From NCBI GenBank assembly GCA_963932465.1, contig OZ010800.1, positions 92,210,307 to 92,274,306 of the forward strand: 64,000 nt of DNA, in the 5' to 3' direction. A program made the translations under genes and the position numbers. Under the pieces are notes generated by a model. That model was not told where the DNA came from and did not search any database. It saw only the letters and a list, made by a program, of their open reading frames with translations. The stretch's first letter is position 1, and every line of letters begins with the position of its first letter. Positions 10,541-23,033 of the stretch are shown here, in pieces. This DNA comes from Maratus speciosus (lineage: Eukaryota; Arthropoda; Arachnida; Araneae; Salticidae).

Positions 10541-12128
10541 GTAGGTTTATATGGTATTTTCATATACTGCGTTAAAGTTTGTTTCAACCAGATATTGTCT
10601 TTAGTTAGCCTATGTTGAGTTAATAAATTAGGAATTTCAGCATGATCCTCCAATGGTGCTTTTCTTTAATCGATTGCTTAAATATGTGTTTTAAATGATC
10701 AAAATAAAAATAATGCGTGTCTTTAAAAATTTCCCCTTAAAGAAAATGGTGTAAGAAGAGTGGTGTATTTAGAGACGGAGAATAGACACCGTTACGGGAT
10801 TCGCAATACTTTTACATGGTGAAAATTCTGAAAATTCTTGTGTCGATTGAAAACGCTTAAATGATGTTTAGTTTAATGTGATTAAGTAAGTTAATTTTAC
10901 AAACATTGTAACGTTCGGTAGCTTAAATGTTGCATCCGATTAAAGAATGATGCAGCAAGGACCTTAATTTTTGTATTCACTTTTCTTAAATATGATATTT
11001 TAATTTTATGTTCAACTTTTATTCATTATAATCAAAATTTTCAACTTTTAGATTAGATAAGATCTAAACGAAATCTATGCTTATATAAATGAGTATTTAA
11101 GTTTCCGTATAACCTTTCTAAGACATAGAAAATCTTTAGTTTTTTGTGAAAGTGTAAGAAAAAAGAGGTGGGTGGGTCAACAGAATGCCATACCTTGGAC
11201 CTCTGTTTGATTTAATGAGGTCCGCTTAAATAGAATTAATAGAACTATGCGCGATTTTATCTGTTTTTAAGTTTAATACTTTTTTGTGACATTTTATAGT
11301 AACTGGAATTTCATGTAATAAATATTCTTGTTAACAATGTTATAAATATATCGTAAATACACTTTTAACCAGGTGAACTCCACATTAATGAAAAAATTGT
11401 AACGTTCAAAAGTTAAAATGTTATTTATAAATTCTTAATTAATTTGAATTTTTCATTAGCAAAATAAGATTTTTTGATAAAATTCAATATCACTATTGGA
11501 TTTCTTTTTAAATTTCGTATAGGATTCATGTGGTTATATTTACGATATTGCCGACAAAATTACCCCTTAACTGCTGTTAGTAGTCTCAGTCTCACTTACC
11601 GGTGTCTTTTTCTTTTTAAGTTTTCACAGTTTATCTTGTAATTTCCTGTTTAACTATAGTTACTAGTGAAATTTTGTTTTGTTTGTACTTCTAGTGCTAT
11701 CGTTAGAAATATTTGAATAAATGAAATTACAATTAATTCTGTACAACTAGTTATGGGGACCGAGAACCTTTCTTTGAACAAAAATCGATCCCAAAATCGA
11801 CATTTCTTTTTGTTTGTATTTTTATTCTCCAATTTATATTACGTCATTCGTGGAAAAATGCATGCACATACGATTATTTTGCGCAAAGCTACAAGTGTTT
11901 TAATTTTGTTCACAAACCTTTTTTCTGCGTTTAAATATACTTTAAAACTGTTTTTCTCAATACTGATGTTCATCTTTCTTTTTTCTTCGAAATGCTCCTT
12001 GCTACTGGATTTTTTATCAAAATTCATAAAACTGATAATGAAGAATACTGATATTGCTTAAAAAGAAGCTGTGTCTGCATTTTTCAATTTGACTTCATTG
12101 GGACAGTTAAATTTTATTTTTAATTTAT
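10541..12128. other. Gene-free AT-rich stretch
   Basis: No gene supported. A 102-codon frame at 11753-12061 is Phe/Leu/Lys-rich, overlaps a similar antisense frame and shows no domain; it looks like a product of AT-rich composition. Confidence 0.5.
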
Positions 12129-12130
12129 TA

Positions 12131-14442
12131 CAGCGAATTCTCGATAAGTCGAAGTCAGATAAGTCGAATAATCGTTTAAGTCGAAGTTTACACGAAGTCA
12201 AGGCCCCTTTATTACAATTCAATATTAAACTTTCTCGTTCTGTCGAAGTCTACATCTTTTAAGTCGATTTTTTTCGCGATTGAGAAAAAACAGTAATTCG
12301 ACTAATTTCTTAATTTTTCAGCCACAGCTCAAAAATACTGGCACTTTCTGTTAGTTAAAACTTTTCTGCACTTCTTCGCTGGCTTTGAAAGGCGCTATTT
12401 TTATTTCCTACATCAGACAGTGTGGAGCCTCTGCGAGTTTGGAATTTCAGCTGTCCCATCCCCCCACCCATCCCATTCAATTCTCTTTTACGCATTCCCT
12501 TTTCTCAACATCTATTCTTTGGAAACAGAGCAGGTGGCTAAATGAATTCTAATTGGTCAAATTTCCCACGCTTTTATGCAAGAATTTTTTCTTTCAATTC
12601 TATTAAGATTTCATTGAAGTTCATTATTTTAATGTTGAGCCTTGTCATTTTAGTGTTTATTGCTTTCACATCGTGATACGTTTTCCGTTGGGTCTTTCAA
12701 AATGTCGAAGCGGAAATTCTTATTTTATTAGCACATTCTTACTTTAGAACAAAATGTAAATTTGATAAAAGATATTGAAGACAATCCTAATTTAAAGAAA
12801 AAAGATATAGCCATGAAAGATAGTATCCCTCCCAACACGCTATGTACTATACTGAAAAATAAGGAAAGCATTTTCAAAAGACATAAGTGTGAACCCAAAG
12901 TGCAAAAGGATGAAGACGTGTGCCTTCCCAGATATCGAAACAGCCCTCGTAAAATGGTTTACATATTACAGGACACAGAAGAGTGTAGTTCCTGTTCCTA
13001 TAAGTGGTACGATGTAACGAGAGAAAGCATTGGATTTCGCAAAATTATTGACATTGGAAGGCTTCACTACAAGCACGGGGTGGCTTGAAAAGTTTAAAGC
13101 CAGACACAACATCTTGTTTCGGACATTACACGCTGAAGCAAAAGATGTGTCCGATACACTGTGTGAAGACAGTTTCATTACCTAAACTTCTTGCAGGTTA
13201 TAGCGCGGACGAGGTTTTCAATATGGATGAAATGGGACTTTTTTACAAATGATTTCCTAACAACACGATGATGTTTAAGGAGGAATCGTGTTCCGGAGGA
13301 GAGCTAAGTAAAGAACTTTTAACTGTCCTTGTCGGTGGAAATGCTTCTGGAACAGAAAAAATACATTTACTGGTCATCAGTTTATACAAAAATCCTCGCT
13401 GTTTCAAACATAAAAAGTCACTTACCGTACAGTACAGATCTAATCACAAAGCTTGGATAACGCTAATATTGTTCAAGGAATATATCAGAAATTTGGATGT
13501 AGTGTTTTATGCAAAAAAGCGTAAAGTGTTGTTCCTCATTGATCAGTGTATTGCTCACAGTCAACTTTTGAACTTGAAATCTATCAAGTTAGAATTTCTC
13601 ACTTCTAACACAACATCTAAGCTACAACCAGCAGACCAGGGAATAATTAAATGTTTAAAGCATTCCTACAGAAAACGTATAGTGCGGAAGGCAATCGAGG
13701 ATGACGAAAATGGAATAAATCTAAAGTGTGATGTGTTAGAAGCAATTAGTCTAATTTCGAGTGCCTGGAACAACGTTGTAAAATCAAAAATTGCTTCACT
13801 ATCAAAAATTGCTTCAGTATTCGTGGCTTCTTTCCAAGCAATGCGGGCTCATGTGTTGTGAATGAAAGTTTACAAGATCAAGTTATTTCTGAAGATGACG
13901 ATACTGAGTTTTTGAATATTGACGAAAATTATGCAGTTTGCGGAGAACTTAGCGATTCAGATATAGTTGAAGCAATAAAAAATAAGGATAACGATCCTGA
14001 ATCTGAAGAAGATGACGAGGAAGTAAATTGCGTTTCACCACCAAATAATCAAGAAGCACATGCGGCAATGACGAGACTACAGCAATATCTCGAAATAAGA
14101 GACGGTGTGGACGATTCTCTTTTCCTTTGTTTACAAAATGTGAGCGACTTTATAACCAGTGAAAGACAAAAATGTTCCTTCAAGCAGTCATCATTAACAA
14201 GTTTTTTTTCACAAAATTTGAGTTTGTAAGTACCTTACATTATGTACTATTAAATTGTATTTTTCTTTAGTGCTCATTCTGCCAGACTCCGTTATTACAG
14301 TATAATTTTAATTCCTATCTATATGATTGAATTAATTTTTATATTTTTTCTGTATGTATTTAAATTTTTCGATAAGTCGAACTTACGATATCTCGAATAT
14401 TTTTGCCGGTCCCTTCGAATTCGATTTATCGAGAATTCATTG
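12131..14442 (+). mobile_element. Tigger/pogo-type DNA transposon, full length but inactivated
   Basis: The element is 2312 bp with imperfect terminal inverted repeats: the left end starts CAGCGAATTCTCGATAAGTC and the right end, read on the minus strand, starts CAATGAATTCTCGATAAATC. TA dinucleotides at 12129-12130 and 14443-14444 fit the TA target duplication of the Tc1/mariner/pogo superfamily. Subterminal regions repeat AAGTCGAA-like motifs, possible transposase-binding sites. The single internal gene is described separately. TIRs and TSD are still clear, so the copy could be mobilised only by a transposase supplied from elsewhere. Confidence 0.9.
12702..14229 (+). pseudogene. Tigger-like (CENP-B/pogo) transposase pseudogene
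   Basis: The likely start is ATG at 12702 (MSKRKF), followed by a pogo/CENP-B-type N-terminal HTH (KDIEDNPNLKKKDIA, NTLCTILKNK). A broken HTH_Tnp_Tc5-like middle follows (TSTGWLEKFKARHN, in a shifted frame), then the DDE_1 catalytic domain. The three acidic positions are visible: NMDEMGL near 13225, FLIDQCIAH near 13541 and QPADQGI near 13634; the last two are 31 codons apart, as expected for DD30D-type pogo enzymes. In the second motif a Gln follows the Asp where Asn is usual. A C-terminal acidic tail continues to 14229. An early TAG at about 12729, frameshifts around 12880-13090 and 13180-13260, and a stop near 13858 inactivate it. Only pieces remain open (13268-13861 and 13858-14229). Confidence 0.9.
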
Positions 14443-14449
14443 TATAAGG

Positions 14450-14770
14450 AAAAATTTTGATGAAAATCTACATGGAACTCAGAAAAATATGTATAAAAAA
14501 TTAAGTAACTAAGGGATTAAAAAATTGATAAACAGATTTTTTTTGTAATAGTGTTTTACGTGATTAAAATCCAAATTTTGGGAAATATCTAAAAAATGAA
14601 GACACATGGAGCATTTTAAAATTTTGTTTTTAAAAGAGCTTAAAATTATAATAGGTATGGAAATTTCTTTTAAGGTGTTTTATGTACTTACAGGAAATTT
14701 ATTTGAACAAAATTTCAAATCTCTATCATGAAAATTTAAAGATATTTTTTTAAACGTCCACCGTCCCCCA
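14450..14770 (+). repeat. Dispersed repeat, copy 1
   Basis: About 320 bp aligning in inverse orientation with 63600-63950. Shared landmarks are AAAATTTTGATGAAAATC, GGAAATATCTAAAAAAT, GGAGCATTTTAAAA, GGAAATTTCTTTTAAGGTG and AACGTCCACCG, in the same order and spacing. There is no ORF. It starts a few bases after the Tigger right end; whether that adjacency is meaningful is unknown. Confidence 0.7.
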
Positions 14771-16602
14771 CTTCACCGTTTGTCCCGAGATAAGTCGGGG
14801 GTAAAAGCACTGTTTCCCCATACCTGTCGCCGGTGAAGTTGTTCAGCGCAGCAACATGCGTTATGTTCTATTAGTTAATCGCTCCATTTAATCATCTTTT
14901 GATCGAGCGGTCTCGCAGAATGCTCGCAGTTTTTATGCGACGATTTCTGTCATAGCAGTTAATATTTTTAGATGAATTTGTATCCATAAAACACATTGTC
15001 ACATTTAGGACTTTGGAAGTCTCCTTTAACTGTCGTAAATGTGACAGTAGGATATTGTGGGTATAAACTACACATAATGAGTCAATTTCTACAAAACAAG
15101 TTAGTTTTGAACAAAAATCACAAAAATCAGATATTTTCTGCATGATAAAATATATTTATTTATTTATTAAAATGCCAATTCCACCCTAAATGCGACAAAA
15201 CTATTTGAAATCGCGTCTCGTTTGGGTATAGTGACCTTACATGTAATATTTATACAATTTTGTAAAGTTAAATTGATTTGAACATTATAACATACATTTT
15301 TTTACATAATTACAGAATAAGACATAATAATATTAATAAATAAATTATAGAATAAGAATGATAGTACTTTATAATATATTACAACTTTTAAAAATATGGT
15401 CTGAGAAAGGACTTCATTAATATTTAATTTCGCAGAATTATAAATGCGAAAATTTCACAGTAAAAGAACTAAGCTGATAAATTTATACAGAAATCTTAAT
15501 ATAACACAAGAGATTTTTTTCAACGAAACTTAACGATATTAGAACAGAACTGAAATTCACATATTATGTTATTAATCTGTTTAAATAGAATTATATAGAA
15601 ATTCCAGTGAAACAAATTGAAAAAGATTTCCTCTAATAAATTGTTGTACCTAAAATATATAGCTATTACTATTTGAGCATTTAACTACAATCCTGTTGGC
15701 GCCAGGTGCTGATAATATCAAACGTATATAACTCGGAAAGTTATGAGCTTCTTCACTATTGTTAATAACGTTAATATAACAGAATTATCTTTGCTCTTAT
15801 ATATTATATAACAAACTACATATTCTTGAAGACAAAGAAAATTTAATGCTGTACTATAAAAGTTAATGTCAGTCATTCTATTAATTTCAGAAATTCTTTG
15901 GTTTAGCTAAATATTTTATGGCACAGTGTAGACAAAAATGGTAACAGTTCTGTTATTTTTCTTCTACATTTCGCAATAAATTTTTCCTTTTCTTATTTTT
16001 TTTTCAAAGAAAGCATTAAAAAACATTATAGTATGTATGTACATATAAAATACTATTGCATATAACATACTATAAAATACTATTATAAAGTAATATTTTT
16101 TATTTTTGCAAAAAAAATATATTTTAATGTAAACATTTTGAACTAAATATATTTAAGTGGGGTAAAACATTTTTTTCTTAAATGTATGCTAAATTATAAA
16201 TATTTTTAGTTCTAAATTACATAAAACGGAATAGCATAACATTATATATAATTAAATCTTTATGGCATTGAAATATCAGCTAATTAAATAATTAATCCTT
16301 ATGATTTAACTTAATATAAAATAAGATATAAAATTCAGGAAAATTTCTGAAATTTCACCGTGTCACATTAAAAAAATACAGTTAACTAGAATGTTAGGGA
16401 TCGGATTTTGTTAAGAATCATCCAGTCTTTTCCCATAATGCTATAGGAGCGGACTCTGCCTTCAGATCAGACTTATTGAAAGGAATGTGTCCCTAATTAT
16501 CGTTTCGTTAGAATGGGAACCCTGAAAGCCTTGTGCTACCATCCCACTCGCCACCAGCATGCAAGTCACTGGACGGAGTGGGTTCTTAAAAGATTAGTAA
16601 AC
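14771..16602. other. Gene-free AT-rich stretch
   Basis: No gene supported. A short GC-richer patch at about 14750-14850 (CCCGAGATAAGTCGGGGG forms a small hairpin) and another at 16430-16600 stand out from the background, but contain no frame or RNA gene that I recognise. Confidence 0.5.

Positions 16603-16603
<1 letters not shown>

Positions 16604-16634
<31 letters not shown>
16604..16634. repeat. (TA)n microsatellite
   Basis: Uninterrupted TA dinucleotide run. A short (AAT)n run follows at about 16683-16700. Confidence 0.9.
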
Positions 16635-16637
<3 letters not shown>

Positions 16638-16700
16638 AGAATACGGAGGACGGTGGCGTTGTCTGGATAATACGCAATGCTTAATAATAATAATAATAAT

Positions 16701-17938
16701 TTAAAAAAAGGAATGGGGCATTTGATTGTTGCTAATACACATTTTATAATGGATGTTGATTCGATACTTTTATATGTATAATGGCGTAGTTATATTTATT
16801 TATATATCAATTCATATTAAATTTATTCATAACGTTAATATTTAATAAAGTTAACGATTAAATTGTATCTAAATTTTAGTCTACTCAGGACAATATCAGA
16901 TTAATTTCTAATAGTATACTATCTGAAATGATAATAAAATGTATAATGAGTGTGTTAGTTTTACCTAGTGCTATGACAGTAAGTATTATAACTTGGAAAT
17001 CTATTTTTTATTTTTCATCTATTCTTTTTCATCTTGTTTCATTTTGAACTTAATTGGTGTTGAATGGTTTATTTCTCTATTTCCTCTGTGTGGCAGTTCC
17101 AAATTCATAATCATTAGCATTTTTATGGCTAATATGAAGATGAAACCACACACTTTATTTGTGAAACTGTACGCATTTGGGACCAGAAGATTCTGTCCAT
17201 GTTCTACAAATATCCATTTTTCTTTTTCGTTTCATTTTATTTATTTATTTTTAATGTTTTATGGTGATTTGTATTTTTTTTATTTTAATGATTATGTATA
17301 TATCTATATAGATATAGATATTGATATAGATATATTATATGTATAATTTATTTTATAAGTTTTAGCATATTGTTATATATTATTATCAATGTTATAAAAT
17401 TATTTAAATTCTCCGTATAGATTAATTGGGTAGGTTAGCAGAATAAATTGCATGCAATAATGTACTATTTACGTTCTAATAACTTGATATTACATCTGTT
17501 ATAGTTAAATTTCATTATAGGCATATGTATTTATGTTTTTATTATACATAGTATCTTAAGAATAATAATGTGGTTAATCTAATAACGTTTATATTTATTT
17601 AATATTATTGTGAAAAATTATATATATTATTGTAATATTTGGATGTTAGGATATGTGGGATAAAGCAGATGGCAAAATTTTAGTGCATTAGCTTCAATAA
17701 AGTTGCTATGATACCTTTATTTATATGTATAAAAAATTTTATTACTAGGGATATAATATCTTTTTCCGTTACAACTAAATATCATTATATAATTGGTCTA
17801 TAAAATGAATAATAATAATTATAAAATTGGCTAAAGATTGTTAAAAATACAAAAAGGTATGGAAAAGAACAGGAAAGAAGGGAGGGACGTTAGAAAAACC
17901 ATTATATTTTTTTATTTAATTAATGTGATTTTTTATTT

Positions 17939-17977
<39 letters not shown>

Positions 17978-19289
17978 TATTTTTTCTCTTTTAAATATTG
18001 GTATTTGTAAAAGAAAAAAAATGCAAGCTTATTTATATAGATCAAAATACTCTTAAATTTACATAATAGATGGGAGCACCAAAAAAATAATTTATAAAAC
18101 GTTTATGGCTATTAAGAGTAATATTCTTTCATTTTTACTATCAACATTAGATGGCAGTGTAGCCAATTAATGGTTATCATATAGGTTAAGATATTTGGGA
18201 ATTTTATGTTTAGTTAAATAAATTTAAAAGTGTCAGTATGTAAATTAAATACTGATATTGAAATGATTTTATATTTATATTAATTTAATGCATTTATCAA
18301 GCTTTTTAAAAAAAAAATAATATCTGCAACCATTAGGTATCATGTATGTTTTAACTTAACTTCAAAAATAACCTTAAAGCTATAGCGGAAGGTACATCAT
18401 ATGCAGGAGCGAATTCGGATTAAATAATGTGGGGTTATATCGGGTAAACTGAGTAATATTAATTTATTTCATTTATGCAAGATAATATAAATTATTTAAT
18501 AGGTTATATTGTTTTTTCCATTTCAAGGCATTTAATATTATTCTGATTTCATTTTTCTTCTATTATTTTGGTCAAGTAGTCGTTTGGGTACAGGGAAATA
18601 AAATTCAGCTTTTAGCTTTTTTTCACTACAGAAAACGACTGCCTTGCTTATATATATGAATGCTTTTTACATAACATTTGGTATATGTATATTTTCTATT
18701 CTGTTATTCAATTTTTTCTGTTATTTACTATGTTTTTGGAATCTATGTTAAGTGTGCTGGGGGAAAACTTTATTTGTTATAGTCATTTTATTCATAATTT
18801 CACATTTTTTTGTTGGTGGTCGGTAATGCTAATTTAATGTTATATATATATATATATATATAATTTGAATAGGCTTTGAAATAAATCCCCTAGTGCCATG
18901 GACCTCATTCTCTTTTGGGTATGTTCCAAACACCGAAATTGAGCATATTTGTCCTTAAAGAAATTGCTTAAGATTAGGAAATGTTTTCCTCTCGATTAGA
19001 ACTTTAGAAAGGGAACATCTGAGCATAATATATAAAATTCTCTAAAACACAATAGATTAAATTTAAAATATTTGACACTTTTTATTTACAAGTTCATTCA
19101 AAATTAATAAAAGAAATAAAATTTCAATAATTAAAAATTTATACACATTAGTACTATGCGGGTTTAACTTAAATATATAGAAAGGCACGAGATTTTTCGA
19201 TAAAAAAAAAGTGTTAGAATAGATATATTTGTAATTGACATTTAGCGGTTTAGTGGTTCCAATGACTGTTATTATTTGGGACGCTATTT
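16701..19289. other. Gene-free AT-rich stretch with simple repeats
   Basis: No gene supported. It contains an imperfect (GATATA)n run at about 17300-17335, a (TTTA)n microsatellite at about 17935-17979 and a (TA)n run at about 18840-18862. The 117- and 72-codon frames here (16993-17346, 17838-18056) are translated simple repeats. Confidence 0.6.
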
Positions 19290-19350
19290 AGTCATGATGT
19301 AGTCATCATATAGTAATGATATAGTCATGATGTAACTATCATGTAGTCAT
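19290..19350. repeat. 11-bp minisatellite (AGTCATGATGT family)
   Basis: At least five tandem units: AGTCATGATGT, AGTCATCATAT, AGTAATGATAT, AGTCATGATGT, AACTATCATGT, then a partial unit. Degenerate relatives reappear at about 19530-19575, on the other side of the 75-bp duplication, so the two belong to one repeat structure. Confidence 0.8.
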
Positions 19351-19379
19351 CTATTAAAGAGCATAACTGTACTGGCTTA

Positions 19380-19529
19380 CCACTGCTTTGGTTCCAAAGC
19401 CAGACCTTGCACTAATCATATGGTCATCATGAGTCATAAAGTATTAATCGCGAACCACTGCTTTGGTTCCAAAGCCAGACCTTGCACTAATCATATGGTC
19501 ATCATGAGTCATAAAGTATTAATCGCGAA
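19380..19529. repeat. Perfect 75-bp tandem duplication
   Basis: 19380-19454 and 19455-19529 are identical as read. The unit begins CCACTGCTTTGGTTCC and ends TATTAATCGCGAA. It includes a small inverted pair, CTTTGGTTCCAAAG. The lack of any difference points to a very recent duplication or an assembly artefact. Flanking phrases at about 19248 and 19615 (TAGTGGTTCCA) look like older relatives of the same unit. Confidence 0.95.
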
Positions 19530-19545
19530 CTCATCATGTAGCAAT

Positions 19546-20102
19546 GATAGAGTCACGATATAGCAATCGTGCTGTCTGGTAGCCATGGCCACCCCTGTGT
19601 TGATTTAGCACCGTAGTGGTTCCATAGCTTGGCATTATTTAAAACGTCGTGTGATGAGAAATGCGGCACAAATACTTTACGTTTATCCTCTGACTAACTT
19701 ACGATATCTGAAATTTATTCTTAATAATATCGTTGTTCAAATCAAATTTATAATCCTAGTTATATTACAAGTTGTGCCGAGCTGCTTTAGAAACTGCTGA
19801 TAGAAATTAAATGCCAATTTAAATGGCAAATAAAATTATTCTCTCAACAAAACTTGATTTAAAAAAAATCTTCTTCGCCGTTTTCAACACCTTTCTATAG
19901 AAAATTGCGAAAATTGGATCGTGCTGCTTGCTATTGATTTTTTTTATTATTTCTTTCATCACTTTTTCATCACCCTGTAAATTCGACACAGTTATCACTT
20001 ACTACCCATATGAACGACGTGGGTATTTTTTTACACCACTTAATTTTGATCAAGATGCTAGTAAGTTTTGTACATTTTATCCATTATTATTTTTTTTGCT
20101 TC

Positions 20103-20151
<49 letters not shown>

Positions 20152-21374
20152 TAAAATTGTGTTTCCTTATTTTAAAATCATTTTTACTTCGATGATTCTG
20201 GTCTAGTATGAGCATTACAGAAACAAAATTACGTGCACCTCAACGGGTTAAGATAATTGGTACAGTTTAAAGAGCGTTATACATTAAATTGTCCTTGTTT
20301 TTAACTTATGCAAATTAAAAATATAAATCTAATATTTAAACAATGATTTGTTAAAAGTATTTTATGTTTTTATATATCGCACATAAAGTGTTTACAAGGA
20401 AATTAAACCTCTCATCTACAAATGTCTTTCAAATAATTAAAGAATTTTTTTATTTGATTATGTTACCCACTCAGATTTAATAATCTTAACTTTAAAAAAA
20501 GAGAATATAAAATAAAGTAGAATTCTGTTAATAATTAGGAATTATCATATTATGTGAATACCTCCAAACAAACATTTATTTTTTATTTTAATTGAAAAGT
20601 AAATGAATAATCTAACCTATTTATGAAAATATTGACATATTATTAACATTTATATTCACAACTTGTGTCGGAAAATCGTGACATACTTTTATGAATTTTT
20701 CGCATAACTTTCAAGTCTCGTATCGTTATATTTAGTGCTGCTCTTAAACTAATTTAATCGCAGAATTTCACTCATGAGAAAAGATTACTATTTCTCTTAT
20801 TAAATAGATCGTCAAAACGTCAGAGAAATGCAACTGATTCACGAATAACATCTTTTCTTAAGTAGCACGTATTTTAAATGCAGGTTTTAAAGATAAATTC
20901 TTAATATTTGAATTTTTTTTCTATAATTGATGTTAATGCGATCTTCCAGTTTTTTATTTAGGCTCTTTTTATGCTTTAAACTTTAATCGATTTTGAAACA
21001 TGTCTTTCATGTAAATCTTGAATTCAAAGTTATTTTCCAATAATGTAGTTAATAGTTTTAGTTTAAACATGAATTTCGTTAAGAAAGTAACAATTTTTTC
21101 AACTCTTGCGAATCTCCGAGATAGTTCGCTGAGAATTATCCGATCACAGTAAGAACAACACAAATACAAAACAATTAATATATTTTTTTAATTAAAGTTA
21201 GCATAAATATACAAGAAATTATTTATTGTGAAGTGTTATTTATTATAAGTTGTAGTACTTCGATGGCAGTAAATGCCAGTAATTCTTCTTTACTGTCCCG
21301 AAATTCGAAGACAAGCATTTCTGTAGATATTAGATAAAGCATATAAAATCTATAGTGTCCTATCATTATCAGTA
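19546..21374. other. Gene-free AT-rich stretch with A41 run
   Basis: No gene supported. A run of about 41 A lies at 20106-20146 and may be a retroposon tail, but no retroposed gene could be recognised upstream of it. Confidence 0.5.
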
Positions 21375-22018
21375 CTGTTGAACCTATATTATCCAAAGTA
21401 ATTGGGACCGATCCTTTTTCGGAAAATCGAAATTTTCGGATAATCGAGAATGCTTCAATTTTAAGATTAAGGAGAAATATATGCAATATTTCTTATTATG
21501 GTAAGAAGGGCTTAATAAAAATAAAGCAATGGCAAAATAGAAATAAGAATAAATTACCTGAATTTTAATTCTGAAATTAAGTACCTTTTACGTGTCACAA
21601 GGATTGGAAAAAAATATTTTCTTTGTCGCAGTTTGGATTGCCTTCGCTTTGAAGCTCTATCACGGAGTTTTTTAATATTTTTAGTTCACCAGTATCACAG
21701 TCTTTCTCCTGCTCCAGCCATGCTAAACCGTTTACAAAACATACAAAAGCTTCAGAATTGCTAATCGGTTCGTTTTCTTCGTTCCACTCTGCAGCTTACG
21801 GCATCTCAAATTAAATTTGAAGGAACTCGAAGAAAGGGGATCAAAAATATTTATATGTACTCGTAGTTCGGAAAGGACCTCTTGCATACAAGGAATGTGC
21901 TATTTAAAAAAAGCGTTAAAAATGGATTTTGCACACAAGGAATATCATTGTTTTAAAAAAAAAAAGTTTAAAAATAGATTTCGGTTAAAAGAGTTTCGGA
22001 TGAAAGAGGTTCTATTGT
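21375..22018 (-). mobile_element. Tigger/pogo-type deletion derivative
   Basis: The left end reads CTGTTGAACCTATATTATCC after TA at 21373-21374. The right end, read inward on the minus strand, has TAGAACCTCTTTCATCCGAAA, so the ends are inverted and share the GTTGAACCT...ATCC-type terminus of Tigger-like elements. Subterminal repeats of TTTTCGGA / CGGATAATCGA occur on the left. The length (~640 bp) is far below the ~2.3 kb of a full element. Only the end of the transposase remains. The right boundary and its TA are not exact. Confidence 0.65.
21554..21797 (-). pseudogene. C-terminal stub of a Tigger/jerky-type transposase
   Basis: On the minus strand about 80 codons are open, from AEWNEENEPISN through WLEQEKDCDTGEL, KNIKKLRDRASKRR and SKLRQ to a TAA at 21554-21556. 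The Arg/Lys-rich helix with leading acidic residues matches the C-terminal region found after the DDE domain in Tigger/jerky-type transposases. A stop lies directly upstream, and the HTH and catalytic domains are absent. It has survived without internal stops while the rest of the element was lost. Confidence 0.6.
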
Positions 22019-22766
22019 GTTCATTTTGAGAATATGGGTGTATTAAATAGTCTAAAATCTCGTATAAATACTGTCCATTTTGAAAATTAAGTTTCTCTAC
22101 GTTCGGAGCGCTTTAAACAACTGTACAATATTGAATAAATACACATATTTTTAGTTCAATTGTAATATAGAATCACGAAAAAATATAAAATCCCAGTAAT
22201 ATCTTTTATAATATTTTTTTTTTAATTGCGTCTTTTTGCAATATTTTAGCAACATTTTATGCTTACGAGAATCAGCTTACACTCAATTCAACTAAATATA
22301 CTTCAATTTCCTTTGTACTGCATGCTACTGTTTCATTTACCAGTGCACTGAATTAAGGGGACTGGGAAAGCAAAATTCAACTAAAAAATGGATCTTTAAT
22401 TTTTTATATCATTAAATAGTTTAAACTTTTATCTTTCCAACAATGTGTCACCCATGTTTATACATAAACAAATAAGTGTTGAAATTATTCATTCTTTCTA
22501 ACAGTACTTCACAGCTTAAAGTTCATTTAAATCTTTAACTGAATTTTTCTGAAAACTTGAATTTTTCATGTTTATGTTCCTTTTTTCAATATTTATTAAA
22601 CTTAATAACTCAGATTTTCATTTGATACTTATATTATGATATATTGTATACTTTAACACAGATATTTAATGATTTGTTGATAATTATTTATTCATAATTA
22701 TTTGGGCAAACCCCAAAAAGATATTTATATGAATCCTGGATCTACTATATGGAGAGCTTTGGATTT
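22019..22766. other. Gene-free AT-rich stretch
   Basis: I see no gene, RNA gene or clear repeat between the Tigger derivative and the gypsy element. Confidence 0.5.
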
Positions 22767-22788
22767 ATTTATCATTTGATTTATGATT
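22767..22788 (+). repeat. 22-bp direct repeat, left flank of the gypsy element
   Basis: These 22 bp (beginning ATTTATCATTTG) are repeated exactly at 32219-32240, immediately outside the other LTR. One extra G separates the left copy from the LTR. The pair is much longer than the 4-6 bp duplication normally left by Ty3/gypsy integrases. Confidence 0.85.
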
Positions 22789-22789
22789 G

Positions 22790-23033
22790 TGTCATATCTC
22801 AATAATAGTTGAGATCTGTATTAATAGATGGCAGCACTACACAATCTGGAATTGTAAGGCTTTGCACGTAGCCGAAATATTTCTGCACAGTTGTAAAATG
22901 TGACTTGTTCTGAGAGCTGCGCTTAGCAGCTGCTGTATATAATGTATATAATAAACTATAAGTAATATTATAGTTATGCATTCTTCCTTAGTTAAGAGTA
23001 TTATTTATAATAAGGAGATCGGCGTTATAAAAG
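22790..23033 (+). repeat. 5' LTR
   Basis: The LTR starts TGTCATATCTCA and ends CGTTATAAAAG. Differences from the 3' LTR that I counted lie near positions 13-18 of the LTR, in GGAATTG/GAAATTG, TTTGCACG/TTTTCACG, CTGCACAG/CTGCGCAG, GCGCTTAG/GCACTTAG and TAGTTATGC/TATTTATGA. A polyadenylation-like AATAAA occurs at about 22948-22954, after TGTATATAATG TATA-like motifs. The end does not carry a canonical CA, so the last bases are uncertain by a few nucleotides. Confidence 0.95.

Noticed and set aside
11753..12061. 102-codon plus-strand frame
   Set aside because: Phe/Leu/Lys-rich translation of AT-rich DNA, mirrored by an equally open antisense frame, with no domain, no splice context and no neighbours.
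16993..17346. 117-codon frame with hydrophobic segments
   Set aside because: The C-terminal part is a translated GATATA/TA simple repeat and the rest is low-complexity; the hydrophobicity comes from T-richness.
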